Translations under genes and position numbers: made by a program | DNA from: a virus | Virus record (IMG/VR): IMGVR_UViG_3300046007_012472 | Span: 1-64,000 of that record | Length of the DNA stretch: 64,000 bases | Reading direction: 5' to 3' (one strand) | Shown here: positions 5,670 to 13,639 of the stretch, piece after piece | Layout of the letters: every line of letters begins with the position of its first letter | How positions within the stretch are numbered: position 1 is the first letter of the stretch | The notes under the pieces: generated by a model | What the model saw: only the letters and a program-made list of their open reading frames with translations | What the model was told of the DNA's origin: nothing | The model's database searches: none

Positions 5670-5807
5670 ATGTCAAGAAAACATGATGCCGGTAAGGGAG
5701 ATACATATAGAAAAGTAGACTATAAAAAATGGTCAGAAAATTGGGATAAAATTTTCTCAAAGAAAAGGAAAAAAAATGCCAACACAAATAACCCACGCAG
5801 CAAATAA
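5670..5807 (+). CDS. Small conserved T4-like phage protein (GKGDTYR-type)
   Basis: 45 aa. The sequence around HDAGKGDTYRKVDYKKWSENW and IFSKK matches a tiny protein that recurs in cyanophage-like T4 genomes, function unknown. AGAGG precedes the ATG, about ten bases upstream. Its 3' end overlaps the following 809-aa gene by 32 bases in another frame, indicating coupling. Being short, it is easily missed by length cut-offs. Confidence 0.7.
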   Translation: MSRKHDAGKGDTYRKVDYKKWSENWDKIFSKKRKKNANTNNPRSK

Positions 5808-8205
5808 AGTAACTTATAAATGGACTTTTAATCAAGATGTTCAGGGCGGAACATTCTGGGATGGAAGTCCGTATATCATAAACACACCAGGTTTAAAACT
5901 ATTAAATGTGGAGATGATATCAGAACATGGAACAGAGGGACCAAACAGAGTAATTTCTGATATTGAACTTGGATATTTTAAGAAACCGGGATTTAAGGGA
6001 GAACTTTATATCAATGGTTTGATGAAAAATCCAAAAGGCATGCATGATTATAGTTCAACGGGAGTTAAAAGAGATAAAAATACCGCATTTGATTCTAGAA
6101 GTTTTGGTACATTCGACCAAGGTTGGATACGATTCAGAAATGTAAGAGATCCAGTCACCAAAAAAAATGTAAAAGTTCCCATACCAACAAATTTAGATTC
6201 ATCATATCCAAACTTTAATTTGACCAAGTTCTTGGAAACAAAAACAGAACTTGAAAGCGGTGGTATAAATGTTACAACTGGCGATGTTTTGGTTGTACAA
6301 TGGTCAAACTTTAACAGAGATGCCTCTTTCGCGTGGGACATCAAGAGAGCAACTGGATTTCCTTATCAAAGAATAAAAAGTAGATCGTGTGCATTGTCGT
6401 ATGGAACATTGTTCGTTTTGAATGCAGCACCAGCATCAACTTCATTCAGACCCCCTGTCCTTTGGCCAGAGGGACAAGAAGCAAGCAGACCAATTTATCC
6501 AGTGTCTAAAATAACTGATCGTCCTACACAAGAAGAATTAATTCCAAATCCAGCACCAACACAAAAAGTTTCAAATTTCACAAACGATCCTTCATTTAAG
6601 ACTTTCTGTTATGGAATGCCGTTCGGTGGAGGAACAAATTATTCTCAGGCACTTCCATTATATCCAGCAAGTGTAAAGGGTGATATTTCTGCTTATGGAG
6701 CATATTATCAAAAACCACTAGTATCTCGTTTGGCAACTTTATATTCTGTTGATGTTTCAGATGCACAAAGATTAGAAAATCTGAAAGTCATAGTACAATA
6801 TGGTATAGATGCATTTGGTTCTATAAAATCATTTGCATCTACATCAAGTGGTGCAGGACAAAAACCATGTTCCGCTCGTCCTTGGTCAATTATTGCAGGA
6901 TACTTCTTGGGCGTACCTGACATGAAAGCACCAGAATCAGAAATGCTTAAAGACACTATAAGAACAACAGCATATTTAAATGAAAGAGGGGCGGGAGCAG
7001 AGTTAGAAGATGAAGATGGTGAGTCGGAGGATCAATTAACAGTAAATGAAAAAACTCAAAATATGATTGACCTTTACGGTGATCCGTATGTAGAAGGAGC
7101 AGAAGGACTTACTGCAAAGAAAAGATGGTTGGCACTGCAGACTGCACTGGAAGCACAATGTTACTACAAAGTAAAAGACAAAGTTGGAAGTATTTTAGAT
7201 TATAGAACTTTGGGAAGAACTCACAGAAGAACTTTTTCTGGGGCAGGTGCAAACTTACAACAAACAAATGAAAATACCGAATTTGGATTGATCAGTACAT
7301 TTAAGTCAAGTCTGTCTTTCAGAGGAAATTTTGCAAAAATTCAATGGAATACGGTTCCACCAGATTTAAATAAACAATGGACTGCATCACATGATGGAAA
7401 AGCACCAACTTTCTGGTATTCCTACATCAAAGTAATTTCTGGTCCGGGAGCCGGAGATACCTTATACAGGATTATAAAATCTTGGGGTGACTTTAGAAAT
7501 TCCATAGCAGACAATCAAACGAATGCCACAGGATATGGATTTATTTTAGATAGACCATGGCAACACGGACAGCCTGATACGACAACCACATTTGAAATGA
7601 TAAGCTTTATAGAGAGAAATGTTGGTGAAATTTTCTATCTAATAGGTCCAACTCGTTTTAAAGGTATGGCAGATGCAAATCTTTCTCCGACCACAACATA
7701 TGCACCAATAGCTGAAAATTTGGTTACACCTCTATACGGTTGGATGAAATATATTGAGAGAACAAAAGGAACAAATCCAGATTCAGATAAAGGTTCTGTT
7801 TTGACTCATGAATATGTGGATAGAATAATAGGTGACAGTCCATACGAATGGGTAAGTTATAGTACAGATCGCCATTACTTAGGATATGTTCCATGGGAAG
7901 CAGCAGTCTTTAATAAATTCTACAACAGACCAAATGATCGTGCTGGTCAAGCAGCATTGATAAATTGGGATACTATTCCAGGAATTAAGTATTGGCACGG
8001 AATCACAGTAGATGATTATAGAAATATTCCTTTACCCGGAGACTTTAACAATAATGATATAGTCGATAAAGCAGATGTAAAAATGTTAGTCGATGAATGG
8101 AATAAAGAACTTACTGGTGCTACTTATGATTTGAACAGAGATGGAATAGTAGGAGTTGATGATTTGAAAATACTTATTAATGACTATTACGGAAAAACCC
8201 AGTAA
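5776..8205 (+). CDS. Large protein with C-terminal dockerin-type domain
   Basis: 809 aa, no signal peptide, rich in aromatic and Gly/Asn residues like phage virion proteins. An acidic linker (about residues 410-425, AELEDEDGESEDQ) divides it. The last 55 residues form a type I dockerin: two calcium loops, D-F-N-N-N-D-I-V-D-K-A-D and D-L-N-R-D-G-I-V-G-V-D-D, each followed by a helix (VKMLVDEW; LKILINDYYG). Dockerins bind cohesins on cellulosomes and are also common on planctomycete exported proteins; they are rare in phages. The main body is not recognised. A virion protein that docks onto something calcium-dependent is a fair guess. Confidence 0.8.
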   Translation: MPTQITHAANKVTYKWTFNQDVQGGTFWDGSPYIINTPGLKLLNVEMISEHGTEGPNRVISDIELGYFKKPGFKGELYINGLMKNPKGMHDYSSTGVKRDKNTAFDSRSFGTFDQGWIRFRNVRDPVTKKNVKVPIPTNLDSSYPNFNLTKFLETKTELESGGINVTTGDVLVVQWSNFNRDASFAWDIKRATGFPYQRIKSRSCALSYGTLFVLNAAPASTSFRPPVLWPEGQEASRPIYPVSKITDRPTQEELIPNPAPTQKVSNFTNDPSFKTFCYGMPFGGGTNYSQALPLYPASVKGDISAYGAYYQKPLVSRLATLYSVDVSDAQRLENLKVIVQYGIDAFGSIKSFASTSSGAGQKPCSARPWSIIAGYFLGVPDMKAPESEMLKDTIRTTAYLNERGAGAELEDEDGESEDQLTVNEKTQNMIDLYGDPYVEGAEGLTAKKRWLALQTALEAQCYYKVKDKVGSILDYRTLGRTHRRTFSGAGANLQQTNENTEFGLISTFKSSLSFRGNFAKIQWNTVPPDLNKQWTASHDGKAPTFWYSYIKVISGPGAGDTLYRIIKSWGDFRNSIADNQTNATGYGFILDRPWQHGQPDTTTTFEMISFIERNVGEIFYLIGPTRFKGMADANLSPTTTYAPIAENLVTPLYGWMKYIERTKGTNPDSDKGSVLTHEYVDRIIGDSPYEWVSYSTDRHYLGYVPWEAAVFNKFYNRPNDRAGQAALINWDTIPGIKYWHGITVDDYRNIPLPGDFNNNDIVDKADVKMLVDEWNKELTGATYDLNRDGIVGVDDLKILINDYYGKTQ

Positions 8206-8211
8206 TCACAG

Positions 8212-8240
8212 TTGACAGAGTGCTTTTAACTTGGTATACT
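8212..8240 (+). promoter_or_regulatory. Sigma70-like promoter
   Basis: TTGACA (8212-8217), 17 bases, TATACT (8235-8240), with TTGG before the -10. It starts the outer-membrane protein transcript near 8247. Confidence 0.85.
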
Positions 8241-8250
8241 TATAAACTAA

Positions 8251-8269
8251 CCCCCACATGGTGTGGGGG
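8251..8269 (+). other. Leader hairpin at mRNA 5' end
   Basis: CCCCCACA (8251-8258), loop TGG, TGTGGGGG (8262-8269): a perfect 8-bp, very GC-rich hairpin a few bases from the predicted transcription start and seven bases before the SD GGAG. Such 5' hairpins commonly stabilise phage mRNAs. Confidence 0.7.
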
Positions 8270-8284
8270 AGAAATGGAGATTTT

Positions 8285-9064
8285 ATGAAGAAGTTTGCAA
8301 CTGTATTGTCTGGATTGGCAACTTCGGTGGCTTTGGCGGGTGATCCCGCCCCGGCAGCGAAGCCCGCTCTGGGCGATCTGAAGTTGGACTTTGGTGCTGA
8401 GGCATCACTGTACAACTTCAAGGGAAACGGCGGGTCGATCCTTGCCATCGTTCCTGAACTCGAAGTTCATGGACTGGCTCAGGGACTCGTTCTTTTTGCC
8501 GAACTCCCTGTGTACGGAGACGATAATCTTACCAATACCACTGGTCTTGGTGATCTTCGTCTCGGTGCTTCTGTTCGCGTTGTTCAAGAGGCTACCGATT
8601 TTGGTGCCGTTTGGCTCGATGTGAATGGCGGAGCCGAAATTCCCACTGCTGGTGGTGAACTCGGTTCTGCAAATGTGAACCCGTTTGTCGGGTTTGTTTT
8701 CGGTCTCGATGAAATTGCGAAGTCTGATTTTGACTTCACTCAAACCTTCGAGTACAAGTTTGTCGGTGGTCCTGCATTCAATCCGTACCTCGGTGGTCAG
8801 ACTGATGCAGACATCATCTTCATGCGTACGGATCTCTCGGTTCCTGTTTGGGGCGATGCACTTGTTGGTGCCGTCACCGTCAAGCAGAACTACACCGTCG
8901 ATCCCGGTGAGCAACAGCTCTTTGTTGGACCCAGCGTCGTCTGGAAGCCAACTGCTGCCACCACCGTTGACTTTGGAGTAGATCTTCCAGTGTGGCAAGA
9001 CCTCCAATCCTTCCGTCCTGAAAACAATTGTGTTGTCTCTGGCGGGCTTACTATCAACTTCTAA
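8285..9064 (+). CDS. Outer-membrane beta-barrel-like protein with signal peptide
   Basis: 259 aa from ATG 8285, chosen because GGAG precedes it and a signal peptide begins here: MKK, a hydrophobic stretch, then ALA (residue 18) before GDPAPAA. The rest alternates hydrophobic and polar residues in strands separated by Gly/Asp turns (LDFGAEASLYNF, LGDLRLGASVRV) and ends in F (GGLTINF), as outer-membrane barrels recognised by BamA do. It looks like a 12-14-strand transporter or porin-like protein. A phage making such a protein early could change the host outer surface, for example excluding superinfecting phage or moving a nutrient. It is more GC-rich than its neighbours, suggesting acquisition from a bacterium. 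It forms a unit with 9076-9228. Confidence 0.75.
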   Translation: MKKFATVLSGLATSVALAGDPAPAAKPALGDLKLDFGAEASLYNFKGNGGSILAIVPELEVHGLAQGLVLFAELPVYGDDNLTNTTGLGDLRLGASVRVVQEATDFGAVWLDVNGGAEIPTAGGELGSANVNPFVGFVFGLDEIAKSDFDFTQTFEYKFVGGPAFNPYLGGQTDADIIFMRTDLSVPVWGDALVGAVTVKQNYTVDPGEQQLFVGPSVVWKPTAATTVDFGVDLPVWQDLQSFRPENNCVVSGGLTINF

Positions 9065-9075
9065 GGAGAAATATT

Positions 9076-9228
9076 ATGAACGAATCTAAAACTTGCACTG
9101 CTGGGGCTGCTCCGTGTGTTTTTTGCTGGCGTAATCCCCGTCACTGGTACTTCCTGATTGCGACTCTTCCGTTCTTTGCAGCGGGTGTTCGCTTCATTGC
9201 GGACATGCTCGGTAATGTCAGCCAGTGA
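9076..9228 (+). CDS. Small single-span membrane protein
   Basis: 50 aa, with SD AAGGAG eight bases before the ATG. N-terminal Cys-containing segment (TCTAGAAPCVFCW), then a hydrophobic span about residues 24-42 (WYFLIATLPFFAAGVRFIA). It follows the beta-barrel gene by 11 bases under the same promoter and ends before the terminator at 9247, so the two probably act together. The CxxC near the N-terminus could bind metal or form a disulfide. Function unknown. Confidence 0.7.
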   Translation: MNESKTCTAGAAPCVFCWRNPRHWYFLIATLPFFAAGVRFIADMLGNVSQ

Positions 9229-9246
9229 TCATTGATTGTTGATCAG

Positions 9247-9278
9247 AACGGCATGGGAGAAATCCTGTGCCGTTTTTT
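9247..9278 (+). terminator. Rho-independent terminator
   Basis: AACGGCA (9247-9253) pairs with TGCCGTT (9268-9274), with an inner GGGA/TCCT extension and a GAAA-type loop, then TTTTTT. It closes the barrel plus membrane-protein operon. Confidence 0.9.
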
Positions 9279-9284
9279 ATGTTT

Positions 9285-9485
9285 ATGGAATTCAAAAATC
9301 CGATTCCAGTTGTCACGCCTATGGGTGATGGATATGCAATTTATGTTCGTGATGGTGGAACATTCGAAAATGACATCTTCACAGTTGTGCTAGAAGAAGG
9401 CGGAAAAATATTGCATTTCAGATCAGATCAGATTCTGATGCATGCAAATGCGACATTCGATATTAAGAAGACTCGGGTGGTTTGA
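9285..9485 (+). CDS. Small hypothetical protein
   Basis: 66 aa from ATG 9285 (MEFKNPIPVVTP); ATG 9279 would add two residues. The ATG lies just behind the terminator T-run and there is no visible SD, so expression depends on read-through or a start I cannot see. The content is beta-rich (GYAIYVRDGG, DIFTVVLEEGG, ILHFRSDQILMHANA), like a small barrel or immunity-type fold. It ends just before another terminator (9495-9518), which supports a real transcript. Confidence 0.5.
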   Translation: MEFKNPIPVVTPMGDGYAIYVRDGGTFENDIFTVVLEEGGKILHFRSDQILMHANATFDIKKTRVV

Positions 9486-9642
9486 TTTTATTCGCCATGC
9501 ATGGGCATGGTTTTTTTTCTAATTGTATATCAGAAGAATTTCTAAATTGTATTACTTTATTAGTTGGTTTTTCTGTTTTTTGTTCACCATGAACTAAAAA
9601 TTTAAAAATATATTGAGGCAAATGTTCGGATATGTAATGCAT
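9463..9642 (-). CDS. Possible small minus-strand protein after the Cys-rich gene
   Basis: 59 aa (MHYISEHLPQYIFKFLVHGEQK at the N-terminus, in two parts, and KPCPCMANK near the end), starting 26 bases downstream of the Cys-rich gene with AAGAAAG before the ATG. It overlaps the 3' end of the convergent 66-aa gene and the terminator. No family is recognised. It may simply be open by chance in AT-rich DNA. Confidence 0.35.
   Translation of the reverse strand: MHYISEHLPQYIFKFLVHGEQKTEKPTNKVIQFRNSSDIQLEKKPCPCMANKIKPPESS
9495..9518 (+). terminator. Rho-independent terminator
   Basis: CCATGC (9495-9500), loop ATGG, GCATGG (9505-9510), then eight T residues. It ends the 66-aa gene transcript. Confidence 0.85.
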
Positions 9643-9667
9643 AAAATTTCTTTCTTATATATTTTTA

Positions 9668-12600
9668 TTACGGAGAAGGACCACCACCACCGGGGGGACC
9701 GCCTCCGCCAGGGGGACCTCCTCCACTATCTGGTTCACACGATTCGCCTCCGGATGCTGGTGGAACATTCCCAGGAGAATTTGTGCCACACGCACATTCT
9801 CCAGCCCATATTTGCGGACAATCGGTCGATATACTATTAATAGAATCGGGATAAATAAATCCTCTTCCTGTTACAACATAATTATCAAAAGCTATAATAT
9901 TTTCTGGTTGCAACTGATAACATTCAAAATATGTTTTTATTCCTTTGTAAGTATCTGGAACAGGAACACCATTATTCATCGTGCATTTCCAACAACATCC
10001 TACAGGATTAAAATCAACTGGAGTTCCCAAAAATTGACCATCATATATGAAAGGCCAACCTGCTCCAGGATAAAAAGGACAATTTTCTCTAGAAGAAGCC
10101 CTGTGTGTAGGAAGATGAAGTGGAGGAGGACTGTGTTCAGGGGCATCTACTCTTGGATCACAACATCTACATCCTTCCGGGCCATAATCTAGTGTGGGAT
10201 TTTTACATCCAGCAGAAGCAAAACAATAACTCGATGGACACATATCAGATGTATCTGGTTGCCCTCCACCCAATATTCTATTTTGAATTTGATCACATAT
10301 TTCTCTATGTGCTATAGAATTTGAAAATAGATTTGGAACTGCATTTGCTATTTCTCTTGGTATTTGTAAATTTCTGCACATATGAGGGCAAAAATTTCCA
10401 TAATTACCGGTAGTGACATTTACTTTGTACAAATATGAATCTATTTTTCTTGCACATTCATATCCTCTATTCGGCAAGTATCTTTGTGTATAATACATGA
10501 ATCTGATACCGTCACAATTTGATTTTAATGACAAATTACTACACGGAGTACCTCCGCCTCCAATTTCCCAATAATCTTTACAAACATCAGATCCATAACA
10601 TTCTAATCCAACACAAGATGGTCCTCCTTCTGCAGCTTCTAAACATTCTACTTGAATTGGTGATGTACATTCTTCTCTAAAAATTGGATTTCCTTCTTCA
10701 TCAAATCCATCTTTTATTAATATACATTCATCACAAATATTTTCTGGAACTATACATTGTTGGAGTGGACCGTTTCTTTGTGGTACTCCCATAAGACCAT
10801 CTAAACAACCAAGAAAACTTCCATTACCTCTGAATCTTGGAAGATCTGGTATTTTTACATCTAAATTTATTTCTCCTGGTCCGGCACCAAAATTATATCC
10901 ACCACAGACATAAGACCATCCTCCGGGTCTTGCATGCATGTAAACCCATTGTGTATCTCTCCATAATTTAAAAGCTTTATATTCTGGAGTTTCTGGTTCT
11001 TCAGATCCCGGTGCTGGAGGTAAAGGATATGGACCACCATTCCACGGATCTCTTATCAAATCTGTCGGAAGTTGTAAAGATTCAAATTGTCTACCTTGAG
11101 GATATCTTTCCATTCTTGCAGAGGGAGGAGGTACAGAAACAATGTTTGGTCTGGCTTTTAATGGGTTTGAAATGTTTGGTTCCATGATTGGATCAGGATA
11201 TTCTGGGGGGACTGCTAAAATAAAAGAAGGATTAATTGCCCACCTTTTTCTTACTGGACCCAAATATTTCATTTGAGAGCAAAATTGACTGCTACAAAAA
11301 GATTCACTGCATGTGGTCGCCGGAAAAAAGTTACCACCAGTAAATTCACAATATTGAGCTGAAGTCTCACCTGCGCATGTATTTCCAACACAACAAGATC
11401 CTATATTGGGATCTCCATTTATTATTCCACCATAAGCAGGAGCTGTAAATGTATTGCCCCTTAAAGCTCTAAGTTCAGAACTAGCTTCTTGTCTCCAATC
11501 ACCAACATCCAAATAACCACCAGCAGAAAGTTTTTTCATTATTTCTTGTGGGGGTGTTAGTTTTTGTGCAAATGCTAAATGTATTCTTCTTTTATCTGTT
11601 TCTGAAATATAACCTCTTTCAACTGCGTCTTGTATTTCGAAGTCAAACAAAGGAACTCCAGAACAAGAATATATCCAAAATCTAGGAGCTAATTTTGATG
11701 TATTGTATCCTAATGGAGTGCCTGGATTTTGTGGATCATCTAGCCATCCACCGACTATTCCATTAGGATCGTTATGTTCGGGATTTAAATCACAATGAGC
11801 TAATTCATACCAGTGTTCACAGTGAACAACCCCGACTAAATGCTCATAAAGTGTTCCGTTAAAGTGTTCTCGTACAGTAGCTTCAGACTGTCCTATTGTA
11901 TATTCAAATTCAAGAGCAGGATTAAATTGAATGTTTCCCTCATCATAACACATGATATCCAGGAGCCACATGTAATATGGGTCTCCTTCCATCTGTCTTC
12001 TTCTGTATTTTGAAAGTCTTTTTCCTCTTGGACCAGGATCAGGAGGACCCAGCGTATCTTTTCTTTGACCACTTCCCATACATTGACAGTTATACCATGG
12101 ACTGACAATTCCACCACATTCAGATGAACAAAGAGCATCATTTTCCATACCATCTGGTTGTGAACCAGTAGAATAATCTAAACAAGAATTTTCATAATCA
12201 TAATTTGGATTGCCACAATCACTTCCTATTGTTTCTGTAACACTGGTTGGATCACAATAAGAACATAGTCTTGAGGTTATATTTCTTCTACCATTTGTAT
12301 ATCTTCCTGTTGGTTCATATTCAATTTTAAAGTATTTTCCTATGTAATTATAATAAAATCTTACATTTGATTCTTCTAATTTTGAACGATTACAACATCT
12401 CGATACAGGAGTTAATTGTCTGCAACCACCGGGCAGTAAACAAGTATAGTTAGCGTCCGGATCTCCAATAAATTGTGCCGGACTACCAACACAAAAAGGA
12501 CAAATTCTTTCTCCATTATCATTAAAACAATTAGAACCACATGCTTCAGGTGGATTTTCTGGATTACAGCAAAAATAATTTCCAGGACAGCATTCCGGGC

Positions 12601-12844
12601 CTTCTGGAGCAGGCCAATATGGTCTTTCGTATTCAAATATCAAAGCTTCGTTTTTTGACGGACAACAACCATCACTTTGAGTTACAATATGTCCCTGCAT
12701 GCATCCTTTACATTCAAGTTTATCACATTGACAACATTTACATTTTGTTAAATCTAAAGTGGGGTCTGCTTGTAATTGTCGAGCCCCTTTTCTAAACATC
12801 TTATCAAATATTCTATTAGGCTGTTGATTATAAAAATTTCTCAT
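9668..12844 (-). CDS. Giant Cys-rich protein with Gly/Pro C-terminal tail
   Basis: 1058 aa. Cysteine is extremely frequent, with CC, CxxC and CxC clusters from the N-terminus (KCKCCQCDKLECKGC, about residue 34) to the end. One module around residue 500, CCVGNTC then TSAQYC, FTGGNFFPATTC and FCSSQFC, matches a Cys-repeat type I associate with planctomycete and related secreted proteins (ACC-DG-C ... T-x-C-x-x-x-GG-x-F pattern). The tail is GGGPP repeats. There is no signal peptide, so it is probably a virion surface or fibre-type protein whose cysteines bind metal or form disulfides after release. It has no close late box. It is an unusual gene; I cannot assign a function. Confidence 0.75.
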   Translation of the reverse strand: MRNFYNQQPNRIFDKMFRKGARQLQADPTLDLTKCKCCQCDKLECKGCMQGHIVTQSDGCCPSKNEALIFEYERPYWPAPEGPECCPGNYFCCNPENPPEACGSNCFNDNGERICPFCVGSPAQFIGDPDANYTCLLPGGCRQLTPVSRCCNRSKLEESNVRFYYNYIGKYFKIEYEPTGRYTNGRRNITSRLCSYCDPTSVTETIGSDCGNPNYDYENSCLDYSTGSQPDGMENDALCSSECGGIVSPWYNCQCMGSGQRKDTLGPPDPGPRGKRLSKYRRRQMEGDPYYMWLLDIMCYDEGNIQFNPALEFEYTIGQSEATVREHFNGTLYEHLVGVVHCEHWYELAHCDLNPEHNDPNGIVGGWLDDPQNPGTPLGYNTSKLAPRFWIYSCSGVPLFDFEIQDAVERGYISETDKRRIHLAFAQKLTPPQEIMKKLSAGGYLDVGDWRQEASSELRALRGNTFTAPAYGGIINGDPNIGSCCVGNTCAGETSAQYCEFTGGNFFPATTCSESFCSSQFCSQMKYLGPVRKRWAINPSFILAVPPEYPDPIMEPNISNPLKARPNIVSVPPPSARMERYPQGRQFESLQLPTDLIRDPWNGGPYPLPPAPGSEEPETPEYKAFKLWRDTQWVYMHARPGGWSYVCGGYNFGAGPGEINLDVKIPDLPRFRGNGSFLGCLDGLMGVPQRNGPLQQCIVPENICDECILIKDGFDEEGNPIFREECTSPIQVECLEAAEGGPSCVGLECYGSDVCKDYWEIGGGGTPCSNLSLKSNCDGIRFMYYTQRYLPNRGYECARKIDSYLYKVNVTTGNYGNFCPHMCRNLQIPREIANAVPNLFSNSIAHREICDQIQNRILGGGQPDTSDMCPSSYCFASAGCKNPTLDYGPEGCRCCDPRVDAPEHSPPPLHLPTHRASSRENCPFYPGAGWPFIYDGQFLGTPVDFNPVGCCWKCTMNNGVPVPDTYKGIKTYFECYQLQPENIIAFDNYVVTGRGFIYPDSINSISTDCPQIWAGECACGTNSPGNVPPASGGESCEPDSGGGPPGGGGPPGGGGPSP

Positions 12845-12881
12845 GATTCATCCTATAGGTTTGAACTTAATATGTATGTCC

Positions 12882-12909
12882 TTGACATCTAGTTTTTTTG
12901 TGGTATACT
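12882..12909 (+). promoter_or_regulatory. Sigma70-like promoter for tRNA/membrane-protein unit
   Basis: TTGACA (12882-12887), 16 bases, TATACT (12904-12909), with GTGG before the -10. The transcript starts near 12916, just before tRNA-Arg. Confidence 0.85.
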
Positions 12910-12922
12910 TGTGGTAGATCAT

Positions 12923-12996
12923 ATTCCCGTAGCTCAATCGGATAGAGCAACGGTTTTCTAAACCGTTGGTTACAGGTTCGAGTCCTGTCGGGAATG
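12923..12996 (+). tRNA. tRNA-Arg (anticodon TCT)
   Basis: Acceptor ATTCCCG (12923-12929) pairs with CGGGAAT (12989-12995), with discriminator G12996. The anticodon stem ACGGT/ACCGT encloses TTTCTAA, anticodon TCT (reads AGA, the Arg codon favoured by AT-rich phage genes). No CCA. Confidence 0.95.
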
Positions 12997-12999
12997 TTC

Positions 13000-13072
13000 G
13001 CGGGCGTAACTCAGTTGGTAGAGTGATAGCCTTCCAAGCTATATGTCGAGGGTTCAAATCCCTTCGCCCGCT
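13000..13072 (+). tRNA. tRNA-Gly (anticodon TCC)
   Basis: Acceptor GCGGGCG (13000-13006) pairs with CGCCCGC (13065-13071), with discriminator T13072. The anticodon stem ATAGC/GCTAT encloses CTTCCAA, anticodon TCC. It starts three bases after tRNA-Arg. Confidence 0.95.
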
Positions 13073-13099
13073 TTCCTAAATACTGTGTCGGAGATTGAA

Positions 13100-13387
13100 A
13101 TGAAAATTAAACTTTTACCATGGAGGTACAAAATGCTTGGACTTGGTTTTAGAACTACATCGTATGCGTTTGCGGCTGCTGCTGGTTTTCTCGTTCTTGC
13201 TGGACAGGAATATCACAAGTTTGCTTTTGCAAGTCTTGTGTGTGCATTGATTCTTGCTTATTTGAAGATCAGTGAAGAATTTGCTGATCGTCGTAACGAC
13301 TGGAACAATCGTCGCGTAGATGATCTTGATGATATGATGCATCGTCATATTTCAGAACTTCAAGAGAAGAAGGCTGATCGCCAGTGA
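13100..13387 (+). CDS. Small membrane protein with two transmembrane segments
   Basis: 95 aa from ATG 13100, chosen for its SD (GGAG) and because any earlier start would read through tRNA-Gly. Two hydrophobic spans at about residues 20-35 (YAFAAAAGFLVLAG) and 42-58 (FAFASLVCALILAYL) are followed by a charged, helical cytoplasmic tail (SEEFADRRNDWNNRRVDDLDDM). It is embedded between tRNA-Gly and tRNA-Glu in one transcript. No family is recognised; spanin or holin roles are not supported because it sits in an early-type unit. Confidence 0.65.
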   Translation: MKIKLLPWRYKMLGLGFRTTSYAFAAAAGFLVLAGQEYHKFAFASLVCALILAYLKISEEFADRRNDWNNRRVDDLDDMMHRHISELQEKKADRQ

Positions 13388-13393
13388 TTCAAA

Positions 13394-13409
13394 GCCGGGG
13401 AAACCCGGC
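13394..13409 (+). other. GNRA-capped hairpin before tRNA-Glu
   Basis: GCCGGG, GAAA, CCCGGC: a perfect 6-bp stem with a GAAA tetraloop, three bases before tRNA-Glu. There is no T-run, so it is not a terminator. It may stabilise the 3' end of the upstream mRNA after tRNA processing. Confidence 0.6.
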
Positions 13410-13412
13410 AAC

Positions 13413-13486
13413 GCTCCCATAGATTAACCGGCTAAATCCCCGCCCTTTCAAGGCGGTGACTCGGGGTTCGAGCCCCCGTGGGAGTA
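13413..13486 (+). tRNA. tRNA-Glu (anticodon TTC)
   Basis: Acceptor GCTCCCA (13413-13419) pairs with TGGGAGT (13479-13485), with discriminator A13486. The anticodon stem CCGCC/GGCGG encloses CTTTCAA, anticodon TTC. The D and T arms are standard. No CCA. Confidence 0.95.
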
Positions 13487-13490
13487 TTTT

Positions 13491-13563
13491 TCCTTCATAG
13501 CTCAGCAGGCAGAGCGTCGAGCTGTTAACTCGAATGTCGTTGGTTCGAGCCCAACTGAAGGAG
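13491..13563 (+). tRNA. tRNA-Asn (anticodon GTT)
   Basis: Acceptor TCCTTCA (13491-13497) pairs with TGAAGGA (13556-13562), with discriminator G13563. The anticodon stem TCGAG/CTCGA encloses CTGTTAA, anticodon GTT. It is the last tRNA of the unit before the terminator at 13606. Confidence 0.95.
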
Positions 13564-13571
13564 CTAAAAAA

Positions 13572-13579
13572 TATAAATA
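13572..13579 (+). promoter_or_regulatory. TATAAATA late-type box without clear gene
   Basis: Exact T4 late box, three bases before an ATG (13582). That ATG opens a 51-codon frame which runs through the terminator and into the convergent gene, and its protein looks non-coding. The box may be fortuitous in AT-rich DNA. Confidence 0.3.
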
Positions 13580-13605
13580 ATTATGCCGCTTAGGACCGTC
13601 AGGGT

Positions 13606-13639
13606 GCGAGACTCCTCATTCCGGGGAGTCTCGCCTTTT
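13606..13639 (+). terminator. Rho-independent terminator of the second tRNA unit
   Basis: 10-bp stem GCGAGACTCC (13606-13615) and GGAGTCTCGC (13625-13634) with a 9-base loop, followed by CTTTT. It ends the tRNA-Arg to tRNA-Asn transcript and slightly overlaps the stop end of the convergent gene. Confidence 0.85.

Noticed and set aside
13043-13099. Longer start for the membrane protein at 13100
   Set aside because: It would translate the 3' half of tRNA-Gly. The GGAG-preceded ATG at 13100 is a better start.
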